A stretch of DNA of 64,000 nucleotides from Candidatus Electrothrix aarhusensis (GTDB lineage Bacteria; Desulfobacterota; Desulfobulbia; Desulfobulbales; Desulfobulbaceae). The notes beneath the pieces are model-generated. The model made no database searches and was not told the origin of the DNA. It saw only the letters and a list, made by a program, of their open reading frames with translations. The translations under genes were made by a program, and so were the position numbers. The stretch is taken from positions 62,001 to 126,000 of the forward strand of contig MTKO01000034.1 in assembly GCA_004028505.1 (NCBI GenBank), in the 5' to 3' direction. Shown here in pieces: positions 36,475-44,288 of this stretch (position 1 is the first letter of the stretch; every line of letters begins with the position of its first letter).

Positions 36475-36514
36475 CCCATGCCCTCATGAATCAAAAAGCG
36501 GAATTTTGAGGTCA
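36475..36514. promoter_or_regulatory. Repeated palindromic box, copy A
   Basis: A 40-bp block (CCCATGCCCTCATGAATCAA and on to GGTCA) matching about three quarters of the block at 36869-36908. Its core is a palindrome, TCAAAA and TTTTGA around seven bases. It lies ~60 bases upstream of the radical SAM start. Confidence 0.5.
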
Positions 36515-36868
36515 TCTTTTTTTTCTATGGCAATATTGAATCTGTCCATCGCCTAGCTGTATTCCCTGACCAGCTCAAGGCGTTGTTGAGCTGTCAAACG
36601 GAAATAGATAGGGCTGAGCATCAATATACGAACAGCACAGCGGGCAATCATTGTAGTCTCTTCCTGTTCTATGAGTTTGCTTGATGAAATTAAAATGTCA
36701 CCAATTGGATAAGAGTCTGGTACAATGGCTTGTTGTATCTTAATATCCCGATCTTTTCCGTTAAGACTACATCATGGTTAGGGAAATATGCGGGAGGTGA
36801 TTCAGTCGATTTTTTCTCGACAAACTCTCGTTGACAGGAAGAATGTTACGTCATTTTTCTTACTGTTC
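36515..36868. other. Gene-free spacer between the radical SAM and AraC-type genes
   Basis: About 350 bases between the two copies of the palindromic box. I see no gene, terminator or RNA element I can support; it is expected to hold the divergent promoters. Confidence 0.4.
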
Positions 36869-36908
36869 CCATGCTGTTATGCTTCAAAAAGTGGAACTTT
36901 TCGGTCAG
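36869..36908. promoter_or_regulatory. Repeated palindromic box, copy B
   Basis: Block CCCATGCTGTTATGCTTCAA through GGTCA, in the same orientation as copy A. The palindromic core is AAAAG and CTTTT around five bases. It lies ~45 bases upstream of the regulator start at 36953, consistent with an operator for that regulator. Confidence 0.5.
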
Positions 36909-36952
36909 TGCCACAAGAAAATATTTATCATCTTGTTTATAAGGAGAGACTC

Positions 36953-37978
36953 ATGCAGCCTTCCTGTGAAATACCCTCGAAATATCGTATGTTGAGCAGC
37001 ATGGGGACTGTTGCTGTGTTTTTTGCGGCCTATCTCGGTCTGTCTGTGGAATACATCAGCAGGGAAACCGGTATTGACCCCGGTCGACTTATGGACCCGG
37101 ACAATTATTTGCCTGAAGATTTTTTTGAAGATTTCTTTTGGATGCTGATCAGAAATTTTCCGGAACGAAATATAGCGCTGGAGCTGGCAGGAATTGCACC
37201 GACTTCCTATTTCGGCACACCGGGGAGGCTCCTGCTTCGTGCTTCTGATGCGCAGACTATGCTGGAGCTGTTTGTCGCCCACTGTGATTTGCTTGCAGAT
37301 CGTCTTGAAATAAAAGCAGTTCCCGGTTCAACAGAAACCTTTTTTCGTACCAGCCAGCCGTTGAGCGAGGTTGATCAGGGGATGGGTGCGGAAATTGGAC
37401 TCGGAATCGGAGCGCGAATCACAAAGGAGTGCTTTGGTGAGGGACTGTTGACCCGTGTCCAGTTCTGTCATAAGGCACGGGGAGATGTTTCCGCCTATTG
37501 GGATTTTTTCGGTGTCCCGGTTAGCTTTCAAGCTGAGTTTAATGCACTGGTACTCAGTACCCGTGAGCTGAAAAAACGGTCGAATCAGAGAGGGAGTCAG
37601 GAAGTGCGGTGTTCGCTGGAGCAGAGGCTGCAGCGGCTTCGCCAGGAACTCGGTTTGGATTTAGCTGACGGAATTGCGGATATTCGTCGGGCGGCCATGT
37701 GCAATGCGATCAAGGGGGATTACTCGGTGGCCGGTCTGGCTCGGAGTATGGGAATGAGCACCAGTACCCTACAACGACGGATGCCTGATGGTGTTCAGGC
37801 GGGCAGCCTGTTGGAGGAGGTCAGGTATGTCAATGCGATGGGGATGCTGGCTGATAAAAGTCTCAGTATTGACGATGTGGCTTTTCGGCTGGGTTTTGAG
37901 AGCGACCGGGGGTTTCGGAAGGCCTTTAAGCGGTGGTCCGGTAAGACTCCGGCTGAGGCGAGACGAGAGATCAAGTAG
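36953..37978 (+). CDS. AraC-family regulator with arabinose-binding-type N-terminal domain
   Basis: 341 residues from the ATG at 36953, chosen for its AAGGAGAG ribosome-binding site; the frame extends upstream without one. The N-terminal ~200 residues match the Arabinose_bd (PF12625) type of the OruR/ArgR-like AraC branch. The C-terminal ~100 are the double helix-turn-helix: YSVAGLARSMGMSTSTLQRR and LSIDDVAFRLGFESDRGFRK, then FKRWSGKTPAEARRE. It is transcribed away from the radical SAM gene, and palindromic boxes in front of both genes suggest it controls that locus and itself. The ligand is unknown. Confidence 0.87.
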   Translation: MQPSCEIPSKYRMLSSMGTVAVFFAAYLGLSVEYISRETGIDPGRLMDPDNYLPEDFFEDFFWMLIRNFPERNIALELAGIAPTSYFGTPGRLLLRASDAQTMLELFVAHCDLLADRLEIKAVPGSTETFFRTSQPLSEVDQGMGAEIGLGIGARITKECFGEGLLTRVQFCHKARGDVSAYWDFFGVPVSFQAEFNALVLSTRELKKRSNQRGSQEVRCSLEQRLQRLRQELGLDLADGIADIRRAAMCNAIKGDYSVAGLARSMGMSTSTLQRRMPDGVQAGSLLEEVRYVNAMGMLADKSLSIDDVAFRLGFESDRGFRKAFKRWSGKTPAEARREIK

Positions 37979-37997
37979 AGGGGGAACAGATGAGGGC

Positions 37998-38066
37998 ATG
38001 GCGAAGCGGATTTTGGCAGGGTATCAGGAGGAGCAGGAGGAGGATGTTAAGGGGGTTTATTTTTAA
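37998..38066 (+). repeat. 69-bp direct repeat, copy 2 (displaced hemY 3' end)
   Basis: 64 of 69 bases identical to 34471-34539, in the same orientation, starting 20 bases after the AraC-type stop codon. It encodes the hemY tail (MAKRILAGYQEEQE then VKGVYF and a stop) but has no gene body in front. It looks like a target-site copy or a remnant of hemY. Confidence 0.9.
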
Positions 38067-38142
38067 ATAATCTTGGTGTGATTGGGGCATGCTGTGCGGA
38101 ATGAAGCGGAGGGGGGTGAGGTGGGGAAAATAACGCTAAAAA

Positions 38143-38415
38143 TCAGGCGTGGGCCAAATAGCTTACCTCTCCAGCTCCCCTGAGTTCCTTTTCGTCGTCT
38201 GAATTGATTCGCTCGACTATTTCTATTTCATTTATCCATTCAATATTACGTATATTCCAAGAGTATAACGAAGGTTTTTTAATATATTTTTTTATATTGC
38301 GGCTTGTCCTTATAGAGCCTTCAATTGCCTTGTATTCAATCAGTCTCAAGATTAAATATTGGTCAAAATTGTTTTTTGTTAATAAGTTCATCAAGTGAAT
38401 ATTCATTTGATTCAA
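38143..38415 (-). CDS. C-terminal part of the nucleotidyltransferase (frameshifted)
   Basis: About the last 80 codons of this frame read as the continuation of the nucleotidyltransferase gene: ...ELINK, then NFDQYLILRLIEYKAIEGS, ending ELRGAGEVSYLAHA. The first dozen residues are a shadow of the upstream gene. Removing one A from the A6 run near 38378 fuses the two into a protein of about 285 residues. No start signal of its own is visible, so it is unlikely to be a separate gene. The region is much more AT-rich than its surroundings. Confidence 0.5.
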   Translation of the reverse strand: MNQMNIHLMNLLTKNNFDQYLILRLIEYKAIEGSIRTSRNIKKYIKKPSLYSWNIRNIEWINEIEIVERINSDDEKELRGAGEVSYLAHA

Positions 38416-39004
38416 TATGTAGAGCTTTTTTGATGATATTAGCGGCCCAGATGGGGTTAATAAATATGTTTTGTTTTATACCGTTTCTATATCTGTATTT
38501 AATTTCTCTGCAAATTTTTAAAATTATGGCAAGTTCATACTTGTATTCTATACTTAAAAAGTTCAATAGGTTCTCAACTGAGAAAACATATTTTTTACTT
38601 AATGCATTTAACTTAACCAAATAATCTCGTAGAAATACAAAAATCATATCGTACCAGCATGGCATAAGTTTTTTTGTTGGTTGTAGAGATACAGCTATTG
38701 AAAGATTTTTCTTTGATAGTCGTAAAGAAGATTCGTTTGGAATAAAATCAGGAACATTACTCAAAAAGTTTTCCATCCAATTGTCATTATCTTCAATTAT
38801 TTTGCCTTCTTCTCTCAGGTGAATTAGGAATAAGCTGTTATTTTTACACAGATTTCTTAAGCGATTTTTGCTGTACTTAGCAATGTCGTATTTCGGATTT
38901 CCTTGTACATATTGGGGGCACCTGCCAACGATAAGCAGATCATAGTCTGAAAGACTATCTAGGTCTCCCCTTGCTGAAGAACCATATTGCACGACAATAC
39001 TCAT
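38363..39004 (-). CDS. Nucleotidyltransferase-domain protein (MNT-like), possibly frameshifted
   Basis: 213 residues in this frame. The N-terminus has the polymerase-beta-like motif: QYGSSARGDLDSLSDYDLLI gives GS-x(3)-GD and S-D-x-D, the metal-binding pattern of minimal nucleotidyltransferases. The remainder is helical and Lys/Asn-rich. Such enzymes transfer a nucleotide to a protein, drug or RNA; some are antitoxins or immunity factors. The start ATG at 39004 overlaps the end of the ion-channel gene upstream. The gene lies in an AT-rich stretch beside the candidate island. The frame probably continues into the 38143-38415 piece after an indel in an A-run. Confidence 0.7.
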   Translation of the reverse strand: MSIVVQYGSSARGDLDSLSDYDLLIVGRCPQYVQGNPKYDIAKYSKNRLRNLCKNNSLFLIHLREEGKIIEDNDNWMENFLSNVPDFIPNESSLRLSKKNLSIAVSLQPTKKLMPCWYDMIFVFLRDYLVKLNALSKKYVFSVENLLNFLSIEYKYELAIILKICREIKYRYRNGIKQNIFINPIWAANIIKKALHIESNEYSLDELINKKQF

Positions 39005-39273
39005 TACTCACTTTCTCCAGAAAAATTAAGCAATACAGCGATGAGCACAATTCCGATGGTTGCCTCAAACATCGTCAAAATTCTACCAATTTCAGATTTT
39101 GGCACCATGTCACCAAACCCAATGGTTGTTACAGAGATGAACGTGTAGTATAGACTTTGAATGAAAGAATAATCAGTCTTGGTGCTTTCGACAACTTTCT
39201 TTGCAGGAATGTCCAGCATAAAAATTACTTCCTGAAGGTAATGATTCAAACATGCTGCCAATACTAAAAACAC
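39004..39273 (-). CDS. Ion-channel (Ion_trans_2) C-terminal part of a pentapeptide-repeat protein
   Basis: 89 residues are listed here, but the frame is open back to about 39420 with no start, and the upstream residues (KYGLDYHYLDKKK ... GYGVYRSRVIVSFFVF) complete a first membrane helix. The pore loop TTIGFGDMVP is the potassium-channel selectivity signature, followed by a second helix. Adding one A to the AAAA run near 39410 joins it to the pentapeptide-repeat frame at 39402-39878, giving a ~290-residue protein with a cytoplasmic pentapeptide domain and a two-helix pore. It overlaps the nucleotidyltransferase start by one base, suggesting co-translation. Confidence 0.7.
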   Translation of the reverse strand: MFLVLAACLNHYLQEVIFMLDIPAKKVVESTKTDYSFIQSLYYTFISVTTIGFGDMVPKSEIGRILTMFEATIGIVLIAVLLNFSGESE

Positions 39274-39401
39274 AAAAAATGAAACGATGACTCTGCTACG
39301 ATAAACCCCATAGCCTGATACTGCACAATGGAGGAAATTTTGTATTCTCCTGATGAAAAAAGTAACCTTGTTGATTTTTTTCTTGTCGAGATAATGATAG
39401 T

Positions 39402-39878
39402 CTAGGCCATATTTTGCTTTATAAATAAGTACTTTGCCATCTTGGCATAATTAGGCTGATGTTCCTTCTTGTATTGATCGTAAAGAGCTTGAAATAGTTT
39501 TACAGCAATATTTGCATCGTTTTTAAAGTCGAAGTTTTTCTTTAAATCCTTTGGGTTAATTCTGCTTTTTTCCCATGTGCTTCCCAAAAAATTACAATCC
39601 TTAAAGGTACAATTACTGAAATCGCATTGTATGAATTTTGAACTAAGGAATAAACAGCCTGCAAAATGGCAATCAATAAATTTTATTCGTTCAAAAGTCG
39701 TGTTTTTGAATGAAATTGATCTAAATGTTATTTTTTTAAATTTTTCATATCGTTGAGTAGAGCTGAATACGTCAGGCAAAAATAATGCGTTGGAAATGTT
39801 GTTGTTTCGTATCGCATTTTTAAAATTCTGATACGAATCATACTCATCGCCTGTTATGGAAAATATATTCGCTGCCAT
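39402..39878 (-). CDS. Pentapeptide-repeat N-terminal part of a channel protein (frameshifted)
   Basis: 158 residues. Roughly positions 45-105 show repeated five-residue units of the A(N/D)LxF type (ITFRSISFKNTTFERIKF, CDFSNCTFKDCNF), which fold as a right-handed beta-helix. The following QALYDQYKKEHQPNYAKMAKYLF segment is typical of linkers between pentapeptide domains and channel helices in this family. The stop comes from a missing A; the ion-channel half continues in the next frame (see 39004-39273). The start is an ATG that overlaps the stop of the small upstream ORF. AT-rich codon use sets it apart from the core genes around it. Confidence 0.65.
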   Translation of the reverse strand: MAANIFSITGDEYDSYQNFKNAIRNNNISNALFLPDVFSSTQRYEKFKKITFRSISFKNTTFERIKFIDCHFAGCLFLSSKFIQCDFSNCTFKDCNFLGSTWEKSRINPKDLKKNFDFKNDANIAVKLFQALYDQYKKEHQPNYAKMAKYLFIKQNMA

Positions 39879-40129
39879 TATTTTTCAATTCTCCATTTTA
39901 AATCGTACAGTATGGATAACCTAGAAATAACATAGGATATCACCCTGTGTCTTCTATTATAAATTATTGATTCGGTAATATCGGACAGCAAATCAAAACA
40001 AGTAGATGTTTCTTCGCACAGTAACAGCAACGAAACCTGATTGTCAACAGGGAGTTGCTTATCTTCCTCTTGCTCCCGCTTACCGACCGAAAAAACACAA
40101 ATCCAGGCATCATCCTCTGTAACAAACAA
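39878..40129 (-). CDS. Small hypothetical protein, start uncertain
   Basis: At most 83 residues from a TTG at 40129; a stop lies about 18 codons upstream. No family recognised. The sequence has two hydrophobic or beta-like stretches (DAWICVFSVG, QVSLLLLC) and a basic C-terminus. Its stop overlaps the start of the pentapeptide gene (ATAATGG), which favours real translation. No ATG start or good ribosome-binding site is visible, so it could be a truncated remnant. Confidence 0.35.
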   Translation of the reverse strand: MFVTEDDAWICVFSVGKREQEEDKQLPVDNQVSLLLLCEETSTCFDLLSDITESIIYNRRHRVISYVISRLSILYDLKWRIEK

Positions 40130-40214
40130 AACCGTTGCGGCTTGATTCCGCGCCGTTTCTCTGTTCCTTTTTCAGCCCCTTCTTGTTGAAAATCCTCTCA
40201 TATAATAAAAAAGA

Positions 40215-40239
40215 ATTATTCCCTTAAGGGTAAAATAAT
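40215..40239. promoter_or_regulatory. Palindrome upstream of the SulP gene
   Basis: CCCTTAAGGG (40221-40230) is a perfect 10-bp palindrome flanked by ATTATT and AATAAT. It lies ~140 bases before the SulP start and may be an operator. Confidence 0.35.
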
Positions 40240-40376
40240 GCTATAGACAACCCCTTGTAATGTGGTAGGTGCGTTGTGCATTATTTTTTCAAAAAAACTA
40301 AAATTCAGGAGTGGTTCAGCTTGTTTATGCCGGTCTGTGCTCATATGGCCCATGAAGGAGATGATGACAAAGAAAG

Positions 40377-41954
40377 ATGAAAAGATTTAAATTCATAGAG
40401 CATAAAAGAGGCACGGTTAAAGACGATATCCTTTCTGGATTGACCGTTGCTATAGCCTTGGTCCCGGAAGCGGTCGCCTTTGCCTTTATTGCCGGTGTTT
40501 CCCCAGTCGTCGGTTTATACGGGGCCTTCATGATGGGCTTGGTGACTTCGGTGATTGGCGGTCGTCCAGGAATGATCTCCGGTGCCACTGGTGCTACAGC
40601 CATTGTTATGGTGTCCTTGGTCAAAATAGGCACAGACATGGGCGGGGAGGGTGCTGGCTTACAATACCTTTTTGCTACGCTCCTACTGGTCGGGCTGCTT
40701 CAGGTCTTGGCCGGGGTTTTCCGCTTTGGCAAGTTCGTCCGTTTAATTCCTCATCCGGTGATGATGGGCTTTGTCAACGGCCTGGCCATAGTCATTTTTC
40801 TTGCCCAACTGGACATGTTCAAGGTTGACGGCGCATGGATGCAGGGAACACCTCTTTATACAATGCTTGGGCTGGTTGGCCTGACCATGGCCATTCTTTA
40901 TGTTCTGCCTAAGTACACGACCAAGGTGCCAGCAGCCCTTGTCGCTATTATTACTGTTGCCTTATTGGTCATCTTCACGGGGATCGATACCGCAACGGTC
41001 CTGTCTTTTGTCCAGGCAAAAGGCGGAACCGGTATTGAGGCGGGCTTGCCCGTCTTTCATGTTCCGGCTATTCCCTTCACCTGGGAAACCCTATATTTTA
41101 TCTTCCCGTATGCCGCGATCATTGCCGCAGTAGGCCTGATCGAATCCTTGATGACCTTGAACCTTATTGATGAGTTGACCAATACCCACGGCAACACCAA
41201 TAAAGAAAGTATTGCTCAGGGAGTGGCAAACATTGTGAACGGTTTTATGGGGGGAATGGGCGGTTGCGCCATGATCGGCCAGAGTATCATTAATATCAAA
41301 TCTGGCGGACGTGGACGTCTCTCCGGGATTGTGGCGGCATTATCCCTGCTCGTGTTCATCCTTTTCGGATCTTCGTTCATTGAGGTGATTCCGGTGGCAG
41401 CCTTGGTCGGCCTGATGTTCATGGTTGTTGTTGGTACTTTTGCCTGGAGCACCTTTGGTGTCCTTGATAAAATCCCCCTGTCCGATGCCTTGGTCATCCT
41501 CTTGGTCACAATATTAACCGTCATGTTTGATCTGGCTATTGCTGTGCTTGCCGGTGTTATTGTTTCCGCACTGGTCTTTGCCTGGGAAAATGCCGTTCGT
41601 ATTAGGGCCAGAAAGAGTATTGATGAAAATGGAGTAAAGCGTTATGAGATATTCGGACCGCTTTTTTTCGGTTCAGTGCAGATGTTTAACAGTAAGTTTG
41701 ATGTAGAAGGCGATCCTGATGAGGTCATTATCGACTTTAAGGACTCCAGAGTTGCCGACCATTCCGGTATTGAAGCCATTAATAAATTGGCTCAGAAATA
41801 TGAGCAGGCAGGGAAGAATATCAGCCTTCAGCATCTCAGTCCTGATTGTCGGAAGCTTATCCATAAGGCAGATAAGCTTATTCAGGTCGATATTATAGAA
41901 GACCCTGAATACACCGTTGCTGCGGGCGGGTTTGAGGATTACTCGCCTGTGTAG
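40377..41954 (+). CDS. SulP-family anion transporter with STAS domain
   Basis: 525 residues. The N-terminal ~400 form the multi-helix SulP transport domain: ILSGLTVAIALVPEAVAFAF, YGAFMMGLVTSVIGGRPGM, GATGATAIVMVSLV and a TNTHGNTNKESIAQG loop. The C-terminal ~100 residues are the STAS domain (GPLFFGSVQMF, VIIDFKDSRVADHSG). SulP carriers import sulfate, bicarbonate or other anions. In a sulfur-cycling anaerobe sulfate is the obvious guess, but the GGxGGCAMIG-type core is equally typical of bicarbonate or broad anion carriers. Single gene with its own promoter region; a hairpin at 41986-42033 lies downstream. Confidence 0.92.
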   Translation: MKRFKFIEHKRGTVKDDILSGLTVAIALVPEAVAFAFIAGVSPVVGLYGAFMMGLVTSVIGGRPGMISGATGATAIVMVSLVKIGTDMGGEGAGLQYLFATLLLVGLLQVLAGVFRFGKFVRLIPHPVMMGFVNGLAIVIFLAQLDMFKVDGAWMQGTPLYTMLGLVGLTMAILYVLPKYTTKVPAALVAIITVALLVIFTGIDTATVLSFVQAKGGTGIEAGLPVFHVPAIPFTWETLYFIFPYAAIIAAVGLIESLMTLNLIDELTNTHGNTNKESIAQGVANIVNGFMGGMGGCAMIGQSIINIKSGGRGRLSGIVAALSLLVFILFGSSFIEVIPVAALVGLMFMVVVGTFAWSTFGVLDKIPLSDALVILLVTILTVMFDLAIAVLAGVIVSALVFAWENAVRIRARKSIDENGVKRYEIFGPLFFGSVQMFNSKFDVEGDPDEVIIDFKDSRVADHSGIEAINKLAQKYEQAGKNISLQHLSPDCRKLIHKADKLIQVDIIEDPEYTVAAGGFEDYSPV

Positions 41955-41985
41955 CGCCGGGTAGGGGGGGATTCCCGACTATGTT

Positions 41986-42033
41986 TTCGCATTCCAGGTC
42001 GTTTGGGCAGCGCCCTTGCGACCTGGTTGCGAA
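41986..42033. terminator. Long hairpin downstream of sulP
   Basis: TTCGCATTCCAGGTCG pairs with CGACCTGGTTGCGAA (one bulged base) around a 17-base loop. Lies 32 bases after the sulP stop and between converging genes. Confidence 0.55.
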
Positions 42034-42090
42034 ATGAAAACCATCCATTCAGCCGGCAGACTGTTGTGACGGCTCTTCGCCAGGTGTATT

Positions 42091-42191
42091 AGACATTATA
42101 CCGATCTTTTCCAACCTGCCGATTTAACTGGAAGTTGTTGTTTTGCTAACAACGCAAAATCAATCGGTTAGCGAAAATCGATATAATGTCT
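42091..42191. repeat. Nested inverted repeat, MITE-like or structural
   Basis: Outer arms AGACATTATA(C)CGAT and ATCG(A)TATAATGTCT, about 15 bp each, enclose a 70-base centre that holds further inverted pairs (CCGATT/AATCGG and GTTGTT/AACAAC). The right edge enters the 3' end of the Na/Pi transporter frame. The flanking bases on both sides are ATT. Confidence 0.55.
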
Positions 42192-42365
42192 ATTCTCTCC
42201 CTCGGCTGGTTGATCCTTATCCTGTCTCTCAGATGGTCGATCTTGTATCCCTCCCTTGATCAGGGATTTGGCAATGTCGGCGCTAAAGCCGTTGATCTGG
42301 TTCAGGGCGTCAAGCAATTCAAGGTGGATTTCGTGGGTATCCACCGACTGTTCTTTCATGTCCAA
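42168..42365 (-). CDS. Na/Pi cotransporter, C-terminal tail (fragment 3)
   Basis: 65 codons whose middle (DTHEIHLELLDALNQINGF) is the usual C-terminal signature of NptA/YjbB-like transporters with a PhoU-like tail. It belongs to the frame at 42356-43186: adding one base near 42362 joins them. The TTG at its start is not a genuine initiation site. Confidence 0.6.
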   Translation of the reverse strand: MDMKEQSVDTHEIHLELLDALNQINGFSADIAKSLIKGGIQDRPSERQDKDQPAEGENRHYIDFR

Positions 42366-43186
42366 TAGCGTCGGAGATGGTGGTGGCGCAACCGTTGACT
42401 GAGTCGGTCGTACCGTTTTTTCTTTTTTCGAACCTTACGAGCTAGGATGCTGTCAGAAGCGACCATCATTTGCTCCAGCCGATTGAGCTGTTTGCCGATC
42501 TTCTTATGGTAGCTGATCAGTTCCTGGCGTCCCTCCTCGGAAAAATCAGCGTCCAGCTGCCCTTTCTTTTTCGCCAGGGGCACCATCTGGCGGATGATGA
42601 TATCGCCGATACTCTCCATACTATCTAGGAGGGATAACAGGGCGTTGACTTCACTGGCCTGTCCCTCAGCCAGTTGCTGACGGCTGATTTTGAGCAGGTA
42701 CTGGCGTATTTTCTCTTCTAAGAAGTTGATCTTCTGCTCCCGCATGGCAATGCCCTGCAGGAGGTCCAGTTGCTCAGGATGGATCTCGTCACGAGGCAAT
42801 TGGTCATTGGCGGTGATAAAGGGAAGGATGGCTGCATTATGCATGCGACCCAGGATTTTGGCCATGCGGGCGATCTCGGCATGGGCCAGTTCCAGGGCAA
42901 TTGCCGGGGTAGAGACCAGGGAATCCTCCAGATGCCGGGCCGCAGGCTCAATGCCCCTTTCTCTGGGCTTGTCGGGCATGAGGCGAAGGATGGCATGGGC
43001 GAACAGATCGATGAAGGGGAGGAAACAAAGAGCGATGCCCACGTTAAAGACCGTGTGCGCATTGGCGATCTGTCGGGCCGTTCCCGAGTCGAACAGGGCA
43101 GCCAGAGAACGGATCATGTCGGCAAAGGATCCTAAAAAGGGCACGATGAGTAGTACCCCCACTACCTTGAACAGGACATGGGCCAC
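42356..43186 (-). CDS. Na/Pi cotransporter, middle part with PhoU-like domain (fragment 2)
   Basis: Continues the transporter begun at 44031. The open frame really extends back to about 43283 and includes GGIAVTLGANIGTCVTALLA, the second of the two QSSSATT/GANIGT-type repeats. Listed from the first usable start, it covers the last membrane helices (VLFKVVGVLLIVPFLGSF, FNVGIALCFLPF) and a ~200-residue PhoU-like helical domain. Such proteins carry phosphate with sodium across the inner membrane. The frame stops at 42356 after a second single-base loss; the tail continues at 42168-42365. Confidence 0.75.
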   Translation of the reverse strand: MAHVLFKVVGVLLIVPFLGSFADMIRSLAALFDSGTARQIANAHTVFNVGIALCFLPFIDLFAHAILRLMPDKPRERGIEPAARHLEDSLVSTPAIALELAHAEIARMAKILGRMHNAAILPFITANDQLPRDEIHPEQLDLLQGIAMREQKINFLEEKIRQYLLKISRQQLAEGQASEVNALLSLLDSMESIGDIIIRQMVPLAKKKGQLDADFSEEGRQELISYHKKIGKQLNRLEQMMVASDSILARKVRKKKKRYDRLSQRLRHHHLRRYWT

Positions 43187-43260
43187 CGCTACCCGTTTTG
43201 CCTCGCGCCGGGTGCCGATGCAGGCCAGCAGGGCGGTGACGCAGGTTCCGATATTGGCAC

Positions 43261-44031
43261 CTAGGGTGACGGCAATGCCTCCTTCGAGCTGATCAGTCCC
43301 TGCTGGGCTAGGACGATGACCACGCCGGTCGTAGCGCCGGAACCCTGGACAAGGGCCGTGAACACCGTCCCGGCCAGGATGCCCAGGAGCGGATTGTCCA
43401 TGGACTTCATCATGTCGATGAACTGGGGGTACGTGCGCAACGGCTTCATGGAATCGCTCATCAGCTTCATGCCGTAAAAGAGGATGCCGAAGCCTAACAT
43501 GATATCGCCGATGCTCTTGATTTTTTCACTCCTGCCGAACATGCGCACGCCAAAGCCTATGGCGATCATGGCCAAGGCATAGTCGGTCATTTTGAAGGCG
43601 ACCAGCTGGGCCGTGATGGTGGTGCCGATATCGGCCCCCAGAATGACGCCCAGGGACTGGGCAAAGGTCATCAATTCCGCCTGGACAAAGCTGACGAGCA
43701 TCACGGTGGTGGCGCTGGACGACTGGATGACCGTGGTGACAAAGGCGCCCATCAGGAGGCCTATGAACCGGTTTTTGGTCAGAGCAGCCAGGATGGAGCG
43801 CATTTTGTTGCCAGCCGTTTTTTTGAGCCCCTCACTCATCAGTTCCATGCCGTACAGGAAAAAGGCCAGTCCTCCAGTTATCCCAAGAAACAACATCATC
43901 CAGGAGATACCTTCGGCGTCGTTGTTATTACCCGCCCAAATCGATCCTGCGGGAATAAAGACAGCCAAGCCTGCCAAGGCTAAGGCGACAGCAGGAATCT
44001 TGTTTAAATTTTTTTCTATATTCGTGGTCAT
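43261..44031 (-). CDS. Na/Pi cotransporter, N-terminal part (fragment 1)
   Basis: 256 residues holding the first half of the NptA-type transport core: GGLAFFLYGMELMSEGLKK, VTTVIQSSSATTVMLVSFV, LGVILGADIGTTITAQL, and the repeat VQGSGATTGVVIVLA. The frame ends at 43261 with SSKEALPSP, which replaces the family's LIS-LEGGIAVTLGANIGT; one missing base near 43283 explains it. The three pieces together would give a ~620-residue transporter for inorganic phosphate, coupled to sodium. The start has a suitable upstream region, and a PhnD-like phosphate/phosphonate binding protein is encoded nearby on the same strand. Confidence 0.85.
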   Translation of the reverse strand: MTTNIEKNLNKIPAVALALAGLAVFIPAGSIWAGNNNDAEGISWMMLFLGITGGLAFFLYGMELMSEGLKKTAGNKMRSILAALTKNRFIGLLMGAFVTTVIQSSSATTVMLVSFVQAELMTFAQSLGVILGADIGTTITAQLVAFKMTDYALAMIAIGFGVRMFGRSEKIKSIGDIMLGFGILFYGMKLMSDSMKPLRTYPQFIDMMKSMDNPLLGILAGTVFTALVQGSGATTGVVIVLAQQGLISSKEALPSP

Positions 44032-44288
44032 ACTTTTCCGAAAAGTTGTTTTTTAATCCAGTAGTATCAATAAGTTAAGTCAACTTGCAAGGGGAGCTGC
44101 TTCCTGATTTTTTTTACAATACCACAGCTACACTCTTACGTGTACCGGAAAAGACAAGTTATAAAACCAGTCGTGTACGTTTGATTAAGCGGAGCGAAAT
44201 CAGACAAGTTGAGCAATGATTTGTCTCCGTGGCTGAAGATAAAATTTTATATAGAAAAATTAAAGAAAAATAAGAAGGTAGAGGAGGG

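Larger units (their letters stand above)
34540..38066. mobile_element. Candidate accessory island at the hemY 3' end
   Basis: The 3.5-kb segment with the Cys-rich gene, radical SAM gene and AraC-type gene lies exactly between two copies of the hemY 3' end, the geometry left by integration into the end of a gene. No recombinase is present, so this is either a remnant, a passively moved cargo or the result of a local duplication. Confidence 0.5.

Noticed and set aside
42151-42172. GCTAAC ... GTTAGC pair resembling integron core boxes
   Set aside because: Too close together and without the pairing arms and extrahelical bases of an attC; part of the nested inverted repeat.
42168-42365. Independent small gene downstream of the Na/Pi transporter
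   Set aside because: Its sequence is the family's own C-terminal tail, so it is a frameshifted piece rather than a separate gene.
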